Source: Nocardia iowensis (GTDB lineage Bacteria; Actinomycetota; Actinomycetes; Mycobacteriales; Mycobacteriaceae). Taken from it: a stretch of 64,000 nucleotides of DNA. Location: assembly GCF_019222765.1 (NCBI RefSeq), contig NZ_CP078145.1, positions 8,680,001 through 8,744,000 of the forward strand, read 5' to 3'. Under the pieces are notes generated by a model that searched no databases, was not told the DNA's origin, and saw only the letters and a program-made list of their open reading frames with translations. Position 1 is the first letter of the stretch. Each line of letters starts with the position of its first letter. Positions 26,142-34,540 of this stretch are shown here, piece by piece. The translations under genes were made by a program, and so were the position numbers.

Positions 26142-26177
26142 CGGGTCGAGTCGGGAACTGCACAGTCGGTCGACCCG
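26142..26177 (+). terminator. Hairpin after ppiB
   Basis: CGGGTCGA (26142-26149) pairs with TCGACCCG (26170-26177) across a 20-nt loop, 17 bp after the ppiB stop. The 8-bp GC-rich stem is a plausible terminator, though the loop is long and no T-run follows. Confidence 0.4.
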
Positions 26178-26213
26178 GGTATATTGCGGACTCTGACTTT
26201 TGAGGGGTCCACG

Positions 26214-26573
26214 GTGGCTGTGCTTAGTGACGAGTTCTTCGAGATAGTGGGCAAGCTCGTCGACGTGCAGAGCACCAAGGGCGAGAAGTACACCTCATAC
26301 AAGGTGCGCGGCAAACTCTTCGGCTACTACTGGCCGCGCACCCAGACCGTCGGCTTGAAACAGACACTGTCCGAACAGAAGGCGCTGGTGTCGGAACGAC
26401 CCGACGTTTTCGAAGAACAGTTCACCGCAGGCGGTTTCGGCTGGGTCGTGGTCCAGCTCGCAGGTATCGACCTCGATGAACTGTCCGAGCTGGTCTTCGA
26501 GGCCTGGCGATTGTCCGCGCCCGAGGAACTGATCGCCGAGGTGCCGGACTGGAACCGGTCGACCTCTGGCTGA
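26214..26573 (+). CDS. MmcQ/YjbR family protein
   Basis: 119 residues from a GTG at 26214, six bases after GAGGGG. The YjbR double-wing DNA-binding-like fold shows as VRGKLFGYYWPRTQTVGLKQ, then RPDVFEEQFTAGGFGWVVVQ and a terminal helix LDELSELVFEAWRLSAPEEL. The family is usually annotated as of unknown function with possible nucleic acid binding. A short hairpin follows the stop. Confidence 0.85.
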   Translation: MAVLSDEFFEIVGKLVDVQSTKGEKYTSYKVRGKLFGYYWPRTQTVGLKQTLSEQKALVSERPDVFEEQFTAGGFGWVVVQLAGIDLDELSELVFEAWRLSAPEELIAEVPDWNRSTSG

Positions 26574-26574
26574 A

Positions 26575-26593
26575 CGCTGCCAAACCGGCAGCG
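26575..26593 (+). terminator. Short hairpin after the YjbR gene
   Basis: CGCTGCC (26575-26581), loop AAACC, then GGCAGCG (26587-26593). The 7-bp GC stem starts 1 bp after the stop codon and is a probable terminator. It also marks the left limit of the TetR remnant on the other strand. Confidence 0.5.
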
Positions 26594-26698
26594 GACTGAA
26601 TCGAGCATGCGGTCGAGGAGCCACTCGACCAGCGCGGGCGCTTCTGCCGCAGTGGCGATCTCGCGCCGCCGCACTTCACGGTCGACCAACCGTGGCAC
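26594..26698 (-). pseudogene. TetR regulator remnant with internal deletion
   Basis: From GTG 26698 the minus strand reads VPRLVDREVRRREIATAA, the typical N-terminal arm of actinobacterial TetR proteins just before helix 1. It then passes directly into APALVEWLLDRMLDS, which resembles a TetR C-terminal helix. The helix-turn-helix and ligand core are missing. Immediately upstream are two intact TetR-like operators. The gene appears to have lost its middle, leaving about 35 codons and no proper stop. Confidence 0.5.
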
Positions 26699-26732
26699 GC
26701 ACACCCCCAACCCTTTGCCCCTGCCTCGGATG

Positions 26733-26772
26733 ATGGTACGCCCATACCATTTACATGGTACGTTTATACCAC
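26733..26772. promoter_or_regulatory. Twin ATGGTA-N6-TACCA(T/C) operators
   Basis: ATGGTA-CGCCCA-TACCAT (26733-26750) and ATGGTA-CGTTTA-TACCAC (26755-26772) are two 18-bp dyads whose starts are 22 bp apart, about two helical turns. They lie between the TetR remnant and the hydrolase gene, whose ribosome binding site follows directly. This is a classic cooperative TetR operator pair. Confidence 0.75.
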
Positions 26773-26790
26773 CAAGAGGGGAGAGCACTC

Positions 26791-27681
26791 ATGACGAAGA
26801 TCGGGAAGTTCAAGAACGACCAGGCGCGCGAGACCTTTTTACGCGCATACGAAGCACTGGAAACGCTGTGGCCGCTGCCCGCCACGACGCTCGACATTCA
26901 AACCTCGTTGGGTTCGACCCATGTCCGGCATTCCGGCTCCGGCGCGAAGACGCCCATCGTGTTGCTTCATCCGATCGGGGGCAACGGACTGGTCTGGCAT
27001 TCCATCATCGAAGACCTTGCCCGGGACCGCGTGGTGTACGCATTGGACACCATCGGCACCGCGGGGCGCAGCGTGCAGACCGTCCCGCTACGGGATGAGA
27101 CCGGCCTCGCCGCATGGTTCGACGAGGTGATGGCGGGGCTTGGTCTCGATCGGGTCCACGTGGTCGGTTACTCGCATGGCGCCTGGCATGCGGGCCTGGT
27201 CGCGCTGCACGAGGCGGGGCGGCTGGCGAGTGTGACACTCATCGAGCCCGGCGGGGTCTTCGTCAAGCCGAAGTGGAGCGTGCTGCTGAAAATGCTCGCG
27301 TTCGGGATGAAGGGCAAGTCCGACAAGAACTTGCGGAAGATGGCTGAGTGGCTGACGCCGGGGGTGCGGTTACATGAGTTGGAATTCGCCTTGGCGAAAC
27401 CGGCTTTGGAGTATCGGATGCGGATCGGGTGGGCCAGGGTACTCAAAGACGCTGAGCTGCAATCCATCACCACGCCGACGCTGGTGATGTTCGGCGCCGA
27501 CACCCTCGTCGCGGACCCCGAACAGGCGGCACGCCGCATCGCCGAGCACATGCCGGACGCCGAGACCGTGATCTACCCCGGCACCGGACACGGTGTGCTT
27601 CTTCAGATCCCGCGGCAACTCACCCGCCGGATCCTGGAATTCGCCCAGCAGCACGACCAACTGGCCCCGACCACCGCCTAG
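26791..27681 (+). CDS. Alpha/beta hydrolase
   Basis: 296 residues from the ATG preceded by AAGAGGGGAGAG. An oxyanion region, VLLHPIGGNGLVWHSI, is followed by the nucleophile elbow GYSHGAWHAG (Ser), an acidic strand LVMFGADTLVADPEQAA and the catalytic His in YPGTGHGVLLQIP. It is cytosolic with an unknown ester or related substrate. Twin TetR-like operators precede it, but the neighbouring TetR gene is broken, so the gene may be derepressed or controlled from elsewhere. Confidence 0.88.
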   Translation: MTKIGKFKNDQARETFLRAYEALETLWPLPATTLDIQTSLGSTHVRHSGSGAKTPIVLLHPIGGNGLVWHSIIEDLARDRVVYALDTIGTAGRSVQTVPLRDETGLAAWFDEVMAGLGLDRVHVVGYSHGAWHAGLVALHEAGRLASVTLIEPGGVFVKPKWSVLLKMLAFGMKGKSDKNLRKMAEWLTPGVRLHELEFALAKPALEYRMRIGWARVLKDAELQSITTPTLVMFGADTLVADPEQAARRIAEHMPDAETVIYPGTGHGVLLQIPRQLTRRILEFAQQHDQLAPTTA

Positions 27682-27692
27682 GCGTCGGGGCC
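27663..27692 (+). terminator. Hairpin spanning the stop codon of the hydrolase gene
   Basis: GGCCCCGAC (27663-27671) pairs with GTCGGGGCC (27684-27692). The stop codon lies in the loop. It sits between convergent genes and may terminate both. Confidence 0.55.
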
Positions 27693-27703
27693 ATGCGACA
27701 TTC

Positions 27704-28066
27704 CTAGCCGCGGTAGATCTCCACGTAGGCGTTGGTGGCCAAGGCGACGACGCCGGGGCCTACGCCGGTGCACGCTGTTGTGATGCGCTCACCTGACGGG
27801 GTGAAGGGGTAGCTGAGTTGGGAGTAGGGGCCAACGCCGTAGAGCGGGAAGGGGCCGGTGGCGTGGAGGCCGAAGCAGTCGACGCGGAGGACGTAATTGG
27901 TTCCGCCGTCGGGTTGGCAGACCGCCGAGGCACCGAAGAGGTTCCGCTCGACGACGCAGTCCTGCGGGGCCGCCTGGGCGGTACCGGACCCGATGACCGC
28001 TACGAAGGCCAGTCCCGACGCACCAGCGGCTGCGATTCGGGCGGCTGCGGTAATCGCTTTTCTCAT
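27704..28066 (-). CDS. Small secreted protein, unknown function
   Basis: 120 residues from an ATG with AAAAGGAG upstream. A Sec signal peptide is clear: a basic start (MRKAITAAARIAAAG), a hydrophobic core and cleavage after AQA near residue 33. The mature part of about 87 residues has four Cys (QDCVVERN, SAVCQPDGG, RVDCFG, TTACTG), probably forming two disulfides. It matches no domain I recognise. Confidence 0.8.
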   Translation of the reverse strand: MRKAITAAARIAAAGASGLAFVAVIGSGTAQAAPQDCVVERNLFGASAVCQPDGGTNYVLRVDCFGLHATGPFPLYGVGPYSQLSYPFTPSGERITTACTGVGPGVVALATNAYVEIYRG

Positions 28067-28184
28067 GGAACTCCTTTTGCGGCGTCTGTCGGGATAGAGC
28101 CTTGAGAACCTTACGGCTGATACCACAGGATCGCTGCCCCCAGCGTTGGGGTCAGCGGGCGCGCCGTCAGTTGTGCTGATGCCC

Positions 28185-28874
28185 TCAGATGCGAACGAGG
28201 ACCTGGTCCATGGACTTGCGGACGAGGTTCGGTACGACGGCGTCGTCTGCCGGGTAGCCGATAGGGATTACCGCGAAAGCCTTTTCGTTGCGGGGCCGCT
28301 CGAGGGCTTCGGCGAGGAACTTCATCGGGCTCGGCGTGTGCGTGAGGGCGGCAAGGCCGGAAATGTGCAGGGCGGCGAGCAGCATCCCTACGGCTATGCC
28401 TACCGATTCGTCGCCGTAGTAGTGCTTGTAAGTGGTGCCGTCCGGGCGGAGGCCGAAGCGCTGCTGGAAGACCACCAAGAGGTAAGGGGCGTCAGTGAGA
28501 TGTGGTTTGTGTTCGTCGGTGCCGAGCGGTTGGAGGGCGGACAACCATTCTTCGCCGAGGCGGCCGTTATAGGAGATTTGCTCCTCCGCTTCGGCTGCCT
28601 CGCGAATTCTGGCCCGCACCTTGGGATCTTCGACGAGCACGAACGTCCACGGTTGCTGATGCGCACCCGACGGGGCCGTGTTCGCCACCGCGATCGCATC
28701 GAGAACCAACTGCTCCGGTACCGGATCCTTGGAGAACATCCGGACGGTTCGGCGCTCATCCATCCGCTCCCGGAACGCGGCCGACCTGACGAGGGCTTCC
28801 TCGACGGGAATCCGGTTCGGGTGGTACGGAATCGGCTGATAGGGCTGACCATGCAGCGGCGTCCACGTCGTCAT
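28185..28874 (-). CDS. Nitroreductase-family flavoprotein (iodotyrosine deiodinase-like)
   Basis: 229 residues from ATG 28874. FMN-binding motifs are RRTVRMFSKDPVPEQLVLDA, then NTAPSGAHQQPWTFVLVED and the late helix GIAVGMLLAALHISGLAALT. The order and length are closest to the IYD/BluB-like branch of the nitroreductase fold. It is a cytosolic homodimer in known members. The substrate is not predictable from sequence. Confidence 0.88.
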   Translation of the reverse strand: MTTWTPLHGQPYQPIPYHPNRIPVEEALVRSAAFRERMDERRTVRMFSKDPVPEQLVLDAIAVANTAPSGAHQQPWTFVLVEDPKVRARIREAAEAEEQISYNGRLGEEWLSALQPLGTDEHKPHLTDAPYLLVVFQQRFGLRPDGTTYKHYYGDESVGIAVGMLLAALHISGLAALTHTPSPMKFLAEALERPRNEKAFAVIPIGYPADDAVVPNLVRKSMDQVLVRI

Positions 28875-28972
28875 GGATTGCAGTGTGAGCCGAACGCACT
28901 GGGCGGGCAACGCCGAGACGAAGTTATCGTCCACTCGGCCAGACAGACGACACTCTCGCGCTTCGGCCGGAA

Positions 28973-29935
28973 TCAGTCGTGCAGCGCGCGCCGTAGGGCG
29001 GCGTGCTGGTCGGCGATCATTCGCTGCGAAACGGCGGCGAATTCGACGGCGGTACTGGCATGGAAAGTGCCAGGGTAGTGGCGCAATTCGGTGGGCACAC
29101 CGGCCTGGATGAGGCGGTGCGCGTAGGTGATGTCCTCGTCCCGGAACGGATCGAACTCACAGACGCTGATGAATGTCGGCGGGAGGCCGGAGAGATCGTC
29201 GGCCCGGGCGGGAGCCGCGTAAGGGGATACACCTGAATCCTGCGGGCCCCCAGCGCCGTTCAGGTAGTGACGCCAGCTGTGCTGGGCGCTGGCCCGGTCC
29301 AAGACGGGCGTGTCGGTGAAGGCCTGTGCGGAAGGACTGGTGAGCCGGTCGTCGAGACCGGGGAAGTTGAGGGACTGACAGCGCAGGGCGGGGCCACCGC
29401 GATCGCGGGTGAGCAATGCCAAGCCCGCGGCGAGACCGCCACCGGCACTGTCGCCGACGACGCCGACCCGACGCGGATCGATGCGCAGTGAATCCGCGTT
29501 GTGCACCGTCCAGGACAGCGCCGCGTAGCCATCATCGAGGGCGCTCGGGAAAGGGTGTTCGGGAGCCAGGCGATAGTCGACGGAGACGATAACGGCTCCC
29601 ACTCGCTCGGCGAGACGCAGCACCACCGCATGGTTGCTGTCCAGGTCACCGCTGATCAGGCCGCCCCAGTGGAAGAAAAGCAACGCGGGCAGCGTCCCGG
29701 CGGCACCATCAGGACCGTCGGGCCGGTACACCCGCACTCGCACCTTCGGCGCGTCCGGCGGTCCCGGAATGAGCGTGTCGGTCACCTGAACAGGGATCGA
29801 CGGCTCATACGGCGGCGCAGCGGCCGCCGCCGCACGCATGGCGGCCCGCGCGGCACTGGGATCAGCGAAATCGAGCGGCGCGAGCTCGGGCAGACCGGCC
29901 AAGGGGGCCAATTCGGGATCGTAGGCGTAGGGCAT
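28973..29935 (-). CDS. HSL-family lipase/esterase
   Basis: 320 residues with AGGAGCGTC before the ATG. The nucleophile elbow is VGDSAGGGLAAGL. The catalytic Asp lies near CEFDPFRDED and the His in YPGTFHAS. The oxyanion motif, normally HGGG, reads FFHWGGLISGD, so Trp replaces the second residue. The protein has no signal peptide. It probably cleaves short acyl esters. Confidence 0.9.
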   Translation of the reverse strand: MPYAYDPELAPLAGLPELAPLDFADPSAARAAMRAAAAAAPPYEPSIPVQVTDTLIPGPPDAPKVRVRVYRPDGPDGAAGTLPALLFFHWGGLISGDLDSNHAVVLRLAERVGAVIVSVDYRLAPEHPFPSALDDGYAALSWTVHNADSLRIDPRRVGVVGDSAGGGLAAGLALLTRDRGGPALRCQSLNFPGLDDRLTSPSAQAFTDTPVLDRASAQHSWRHYLNGAGGPQDSGVSPYAAPARADDLSGLPPTFISVCEFDPFRDEDITYAHRLIQAGVPTELRHYPGTFHASTAVEFAAVSQRMIADQHAALRRALHD

Positions 29936-30135
29936 GACGCTCCTGGAGGAATGGGACGGTTCTTATCAGAGACCCGTCGGCGAGCGGGACGAAACCCCGC
30001 ACCAGGCAGTGACACTCCCCCACGCAGGCCGTCGTCCGCGTCCATACTGCCACCGCCACCTCGACGATGGCCGAGAATCGCGAACACAAATGCCCTGTCC
30101 CGCATCAGGTTTCACGAAGGGCCGACACTGGCGCG

Positions 30136-30687
30136 CTAGGGGCGGATGGTGGCGTAGAGGAGCATGTCGCGGCGGCGGCCGCCGATTTCCTGGTGGCTGT
30201 GCAACAAGCCTTCTCGCAGATAGGCGGCGGATTCCGCGACTCGGATCGAGCTGATGTTCCAGGGCTCGATGTACAGCTCGATGCGATGCAGGGTGGGGAT
30301 GGTCCAGGCGAAGGTGGTCAGGGCCTTCAGAGCGCTGGTTGCGATGCCGCGGCCGCGATGCCGCGGTGAGACCGAATAGCCCACGATGGCGCGGCCTCTC
30401 GGCAGGTCTTGCAGCCACAGGCCGATACCGCCTACGGCAGTGTCGGTTTCGGCGTCGGCGATGGCGAAGGCGAAACCGGTTCCTTCGGCGTGGTGTCCGC
30501 GCTGTCGCTGTATCCACTCCCGCGCCTGACCGGCGGTGGGGGAGGCGGGCAAGGAGCCGATCAGTGGAATGTATGGGTCTTCACCCAACTCGATGGCGAG
30601 GTGGGCGTCCGCTTCGGTGTACTCCCGCAGGACGATCGCGCCGCAAGTCGGCGGGGCACTCGGCCATGACGGCAACTGTTCTGCCAC
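30136..30687 (-). CDS. GNAT N-acetyltransferase, RimJ/RimL type
   Basis: 183 residues from GTG 30687. GNAT landmarks are IVLREYTEADAHLAIELGED, then VGGIGLWLQDLPRGRAIVGY and the acetyl-CoA loop SPRHRGRGIATSALKALTTF, followed by RIELYIEPWNISSIRVAESA. This pattern is the Acetyltransf_3 (RimJ/L) branch that acetylates ribosomal proteins or small amines. The roughly 200 bp upstream (29936-30135) holds no gene. Confidence 0.88.
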   Translation of the reverse strand: MAEQLPSWPSAPPTCGAIVLREYTEADAHLAIELGEDPYIPLIGSLPASPTAGQAREWIQRQRGHHAEGTGFAFAIADAETDTAVGGIGLWLQDLPRGRAIVGYSVSPRHRGRGIATSALKALTTFAWTIPTLHRIELYIEPWNISSIRVAESAAYLREGLLHSHQEIGGRRRDMLLYATIRP

Positions 30688-30762
30688 CTGTCCACAACTA
30701 TCCCGAAGACGGTGGATTGTCTGCTGGACAAGTCTTTCCGGCCATGGCGAGGTGACCGGAGG

Positions 30763-32349
30763 TCAGCGCGTGGGGAGCGGCGCCTCCGCAGCTTGGGTAA
30801 TGGTGACCTGGCCGGTGCGGAGGTAGGTCAGCACCGCATCGTCGACCACCTGGTTGCCGCGGCCGAAGTTGCCGTGATCGCCGCCTTCGACGGTGATGAG
30901 GGAACCGTTCAAGGCGCGTGCCATCGCGGGGCCCCCTTCGTATTTGGTGAGGGCGTCGTGGCGGCTCTGCAGAACCAGCGGTGGGGTGTGCAGGCCCGCG
31001 CCGGTGATCGGAATCGGGGCGGTGACGGGCTTCCATGTGCCGCAGGCCATTCCGGAGCGGACCAGGTCGGCGCGGGCGTCCATCGCGTTGCCGCCGGAGG
31101 CGATGGTGGCGATCGCGGAGCCGATCACGTCGAGGCGGCCGGGGATGGCGTTCTCGTTGCAGGTGATCGCGGCGAAGACGAAGCGGCCGGTCGGGTCGGT
31201 GGAGGTGGCGCCCGCGATGGTGCGCAGCCGCTGCACGTTCGCCGGGTCCGCGGCGACATCGGCCATCGCGCGGGCGAACGTCGGCCAGTAGGTGCGGGTG
31301 TAGGTGGCGACCGCGGTGGCGCCGAGCAGCGGTCCCTGGGTGGTGGCACCGCCGGAGATCAAGGTGCGCAACAGGTTCTGTAGTTTTCCGGTCTGCTCGA
31401 GACTGCCCGTGTAGCCGTCGCGGGCGATCTCGGCGAGCGGCTCGGGCAACGCGCCCGGCAGGTCGGCGAGACTGGCGGGCGGCGGGGTCAGGTTGGCGTA
31501 CCAGCCACCACCTTGGTCGACCGCGAGCCGCACCCAGTTCTGATAGACCTGCAAAGCGGTGTCGCCGAGGTGGTATTCGCTGCTGTGCTCGGCGATCCAG
31601 GCGAACAGGTCGTCCAGCCGCTGCTTGCCCGCGACCTGCTGCTGCGCGAATTCCTCGGTCCACACCCAGTCCGGATTGACGTTGGAGTCCAACACCATCC
31701 GCTCCACCCGGTCGGGGAACAGCGAGGCGTACACCGCGCCGAGATAGGTGCCGTAGGAGGTGCCGAGGTAACTGATCCGCTCCAGCCCAAGCGCGGCCCG
31801 CACCGCGTCCATATCGCGAGCGGTGTTCTCGGTGGTGATGGTGTCCAGGTAGCCGGGCAGCGCGGCGTCGCACGCTTTCTTGATGGCGTTGCGGTCACCA
31901 CCGCCGAGCGACACCGGTGCGCCGTCCTCGTCCTTCACCTCGGTCGCACAATTCAACGGGGTGGCCCAGCGCAATCCGCGCGGCTGCACCGCGATCCGGT
32001 CGTAGTGGGTGGCAAGTTCGGCGGGCAGCACGTCGGTCCGCAACCCCCAGAAGTCCAGTCCGTCCGCGCCGGGCCCACCGGGGTTGGCGAACAGGGCGCC
32101 GCGCCGCTGTCCAGTTGCCGCGATCCGGCTGACGGTCACCTGGATCTTCGGCCCGTCCGGGTCCGCGTAATTCATCGGCACGTCGACGACGGCACACCGC
32201 ACGCCGTGACCGGCGACCACCGAACCCGCCGGACATTCCCCGAAGGACGGACCGGGCGCGGCGTCGGCCGTGCCGGACACGATCGATGCGCCGAGCAGGC
32301 ACCCGGCCAGAGCAGCCGCGGCCCGCGAAAACAGCCGTACCTTCATCAT
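30763..32349 (-). CDS. Secreted alpha/beta-hydrolase peptidase (SlpD/E, Tap-like)
   Basis: 528 residues from ATG 32349, eight bases after GGAGG. The Sec signal peptide runs from MMKVRLF to about residue 32 (TADAA). The hydrolase core has oxyanion LFANPGGPGADGLDFW, nucleophile YLGTSYGTYLGAVYA (Ser), and a C-terminal TAP-like domain with the His in VEGGDHGNFGRGNQV. The Asp is probably in LQSRHDALT. This is the Streptomyces tripeptidyl aminopeptidase/SlpD family, so an extracellular exopeptidase role is likely. Confidence 0.9.
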   Translation of the reverse strand: MMKVRLFSRAAAALAGCLLGASIVSGTADAAPGPSFGECPAGSVVAGHGVRCAVVDVPMNYADPDGPKIQVTVSRIAATGQRRGALFANPGGPGADGLDFWGLRTDVLPAELATHYDRIAVQPRGLRWATPLNCATEVKDEDGAPVSLGGGDRNAIKKACDAALPGYLDTITTENTARDMDAVRAALGLERISYLGTSYGTYLGAVYASLFPDRVERMVLDSNVNPDWVWTEEFAQQQVAGKQRLDDLFAWIAEHSSEYHLGDTALQVYQNWVRLAVDQGGGWYANLTPPPASLADLPGALPEPLAEIARDGYTGSLEQTGKLQNLLRTLISGGATTQGPLLGATAVATYTRTYWPTFARAMADVAADPANVQRLRTIAGATSTDPTGRFVFAAITCNENAIPGRLDVIGSAIATIASGGNAMDARADLVRSGMACGTWKPVTAPIPITGAGLHTPPLVLQSRHDALTKYEGGPAMARALNGSLITVEGGDHGNFGRGNQVVDDAVLTYLRTGQVTITQAAEAPLPTR

Positions 32350-32401
32350 GTTTCGTACCTCCACGGGCCGCCACCACGCACCCGTGCGCGACCCCGATCA
32401 T

Positions 32402-32535
32402 GTGCATTCTGCGCAGGTCGCGAGCGACAGACAAGTCGAGCGACCGATTCCGCCGGTCAGGCACCAGGGCGCGCTGCCGACGGCGGACCGCCGATGGGCC
32501 GCAGTGGTTGCGGCGGCACGCGTTGCAGAATGCAC
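32402..32535. repeat. Separated 11-bp inverted repeat
   Basis: GTGCATTCTGC (32402-32412) recurs as its exact reverse complement GCAGAATGCAC (32525-32535). The copies flank the 112 bp between the divergent peptidase and GNAT genes. They could be operator half-sites for both promoters. The rest of 32350-32566 shows no gene. Confidence 0.5.
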
Positions 32536-32566
32536 GGATGACGTCGCACGGGGGTAGCGTCGAGCC

Positions 32567-32878
32567 ATGTCGTCGGAGGTCCGTATCAACACCGCACTGG
32601 AACGCTTCGAGCTCTATGTCGACGGTGCGAATGCCGGATACGTCGAATACCAGGACACGCAGTCCGAACGCGCGTTCGTGCACACCGAGATCTACCCGCG
32701 CTACGAGGGCCAGGGCTACGGCCGCGTGCTGGTCGAGGCGGCGCTGAACAACACCGCCGGAGACAAGCTCGGTGCGCTGCCGATGTGTCCGATGGTGCAC
32801 CACTTCATCGAGACCAGGCCGGAATACCTGGTGATGGTGCCGCATTGGGCGCGCGACACCCTGAACCTGCCTCAGTAA
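32567..32878 (+). CDS. Small GNAT-like N-acetyltransferase (YjdJ/GCN5-related)
   Basis: 103 residues, the short GCN5-related form. Motifs are RFELYVDGANAGYVEYQ, then HTEIYPRYEGQGYGRVLVEA (acetyl-CoA loop) and PMCPMVHHFIETRPEY, whose Cys is conserved in this group. There is no ribosome binding site. TAGCGT (32555-32560) lies 6 bp before the ATG, indicating a leaderless mRNA. It overlaps the convergent acyltransferase gene by 7 bp. Confidence 0.88.
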   Translation: MSSEVRINTALERFELYVDGANAGYVEYQDTQSERAFVHTEIYPRYEGQGYGRVLVEAALNNTAGDKLGALPMCPMVHHFIETRPEYLVMVPHWARDTLNLPQ

Positions 32879-33633
32879 GCGGCGACCGCCCCGTTCAACG
32901 CCTGCTGCAGATCGGCTCTGGCCAGTCGCGCGATGTCACCGGGCCGGGTGGGCAGCTCGGTGATCGGCACGCCGAAATAGAAGCTGGCCGACTTCGCCTC
33001 CTCCTTGGTCGGCTGCACTGCCGGATCGGCGCGCGGCCCGTAACTCAGGCCCATGGACACCAGCACCGGCTCGACGCCGAGTTTCATCGCGCGAAAGGCG
33101 ATGTGCCCGATGCCGCTCCCCACCGGCTGCACCTGGGCCGGGTCGATGTCGTTGCAGGTGCCCTCGGGAAATACCGCCACACCGTCGCCGCGCGCCATCC
33201 GCTGCGCGCAGATGTCCATCATTCGCTGGCCCGCCGCGTTGACCGCGCGAATCCCGTGGTCCTTGCCGCGGAACACCGGAATTCCGCCCATCATGTCGAT
33301 CTTGCGGCGCTGTTCGGGCTCTTCGAACAATTCGTCCTTGGCCAGCACCCGCACCCGGCCGATGACCGGTCGTAGCGCGCTGCGCCACGCCGCCGCCGCG
33401 ACCGTATACGGATCGTTCTCGGAAAGATGATTGATCGAGATCAACAGCGGTCGCCGCTGCCGGATCGCCGCACGCAAACCCGCGAGCGCGCCAGCGGCGT
33501 AGGAGACCCGTGGATGGTAACGACGGCCCAGGATGGCGTATGCACCCCAGGCTTTCAGCCGATTCTGGCGATGCTCGAGATAGAAGTCGTACACGGTGTC
33601 GCTGTTCTCGAGGCGCACCTCGGGCGGTTCCAT
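32872..33633 (-). CDS. Lysophospholipid (1-acylglycerol-3-phosphate) acyltransferase
   Basis: 253 residues from ATG 33633. PlsC-family motifs are SINHLSENDPYTV (H-x4-D catalytic pair) and GVAVFPEGTCNDID (phosphate-binding EGT). A third block is MMGGIPVFRGKDHG. A single hydrophobic segment lies near the N-terminus. It probably acylates a glycerophospholipid or phosphatidylinositol mannoside-like precursor at the membrane. The exact acceptor is not predictable. Confidence 0.88.
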   Translation of the reverse strand: MEPPEVRLENSDTVYDFYLEHRQNRLKAWGAYAILGRRYHPRVSYAAGALAGLRAAIRQRRPLLISINHLSENDPYTVAAAAWRSALRPVIGRVRVLAKDELFEEPEQRRKIDMMGGIPVFRGKDHGIRAVNAAGQRMMDICAQRMARGDGVAVFPEGTCNDIDPAQVQPVGSGIGHIAFRAMKLGVEPVLVSMGLSYGPRADPAVQPTKEEAKSASFYFGVPITELPTRPGDIARLARADLQQALNGAVAAY

Positions 33634-33748
33634 GACACGGACTCTACGACGCCCGCAAGTGCCCAGCACCGGCCCCCGAGGCAAAATTCAGGGCACTGAA
33701 CTCGGCTGCGGAAGCGCATATCGGCGAAACAACTGCGATGATGTCCGA

Positions 33749-34393
33749 GTGGCACGCGCAGACGACCCGGATGATCGGAAAACTCGCGGCGGGCACGGCG
33801 ACCGCAAGCGGCGCGATTTCCGGCACGGCGAGCAGGTGGTGCGCGCCGGCACCCTGCTGGTGTCGGCGACCGAACTGGCCGAACCGACCTTCCGGCGCAC
33901 CGTTGTCTACATCATCGAGCACAACGAGGCGGGCAGCCTCGGCGTGGTGCTCAACCGGCCGAGCGATACCGCGGTGCACGACGTGCTCCCCCGCTGGACC
34001 GAAGTGGCCGCCGCACCGCGCACCCTGTTCATCGGCGGACCGGTCAAGCGGGACGCGGCGCTGTGCCTCGGCACCGTGCGCGTCGGCGCGACCATCGACG
34101 GCGTCCCCGGCCTGCGCCGGATCGATGGCCGGGTGGTGCTCGTCGACCTGGACGCCGATCCGGAAGAGATCGGGCGACTGGTCGAGGGCGTCCGCATTTT
34201 CGCGGGTTATGCGGGCTGGACCTTCGGGCAATTGGAGGGCGAACTGGAGAACGACGACTGGATCGTGCTCTCCGCGTTGCCGTCCGACCCGATCAGCACC
34301 GGCCGCGCCGACCTCTGGGCGCACGTCCTGCGCCGCCAACCCCTCCCCCTTTCGCTGCTGGCCACCCATCCCATTGAACTAGAGCGCAACTGA
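33749..34393 (+). CDS. YqgE/AlgH family protein
   Basis: 214 residues from a GTG at 33749. The start is supported by GATGAT 6 bp upstream (leaderless-type) and by a charged disordered N-terminus before the conserved RAGTLLVSATELAEPTFRRT. Other family blocks are GVVLNRPSDTAVHDVLP, LFIGGPVKRDAALCLG and FAGYAGWTFGQLEGELENDD. The family (UPF0301) is widespread and of unclear function. Confidence 0.92.
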   Translation: MARADDPDDRKTRGGHGDRKRRDFRHGEQVVRAGTLLVSATELAEPTFRRTVVYIIEHNEAGSLGVVLNRPSDTAVHDVLPRWTEVAAAPRTLFIGGPVKRDAALCLGTVRVGATIDGVPGLRRIDGRVVLVDLDADPEEIGRLVEGVRIFAGYAGWTFGQLEGELENDDWIVLSALPSDPISTGRADLWAHVLRRQPLPLSLLATHPIELERN

Positions 34394-34540
34394 AGACGTG
34401 TACTCCTCGGACACCTGAATGAAAGCCATGGCAACGGGACAACCGATCTGGCGAAAACATGGGTAACTCATCGGGTACGCCCAGAACCCGGCCCGGTGAC
34501 CGCCCGCCGGCCCGCAACGCAAGTCCGGAGGCACCCACTT

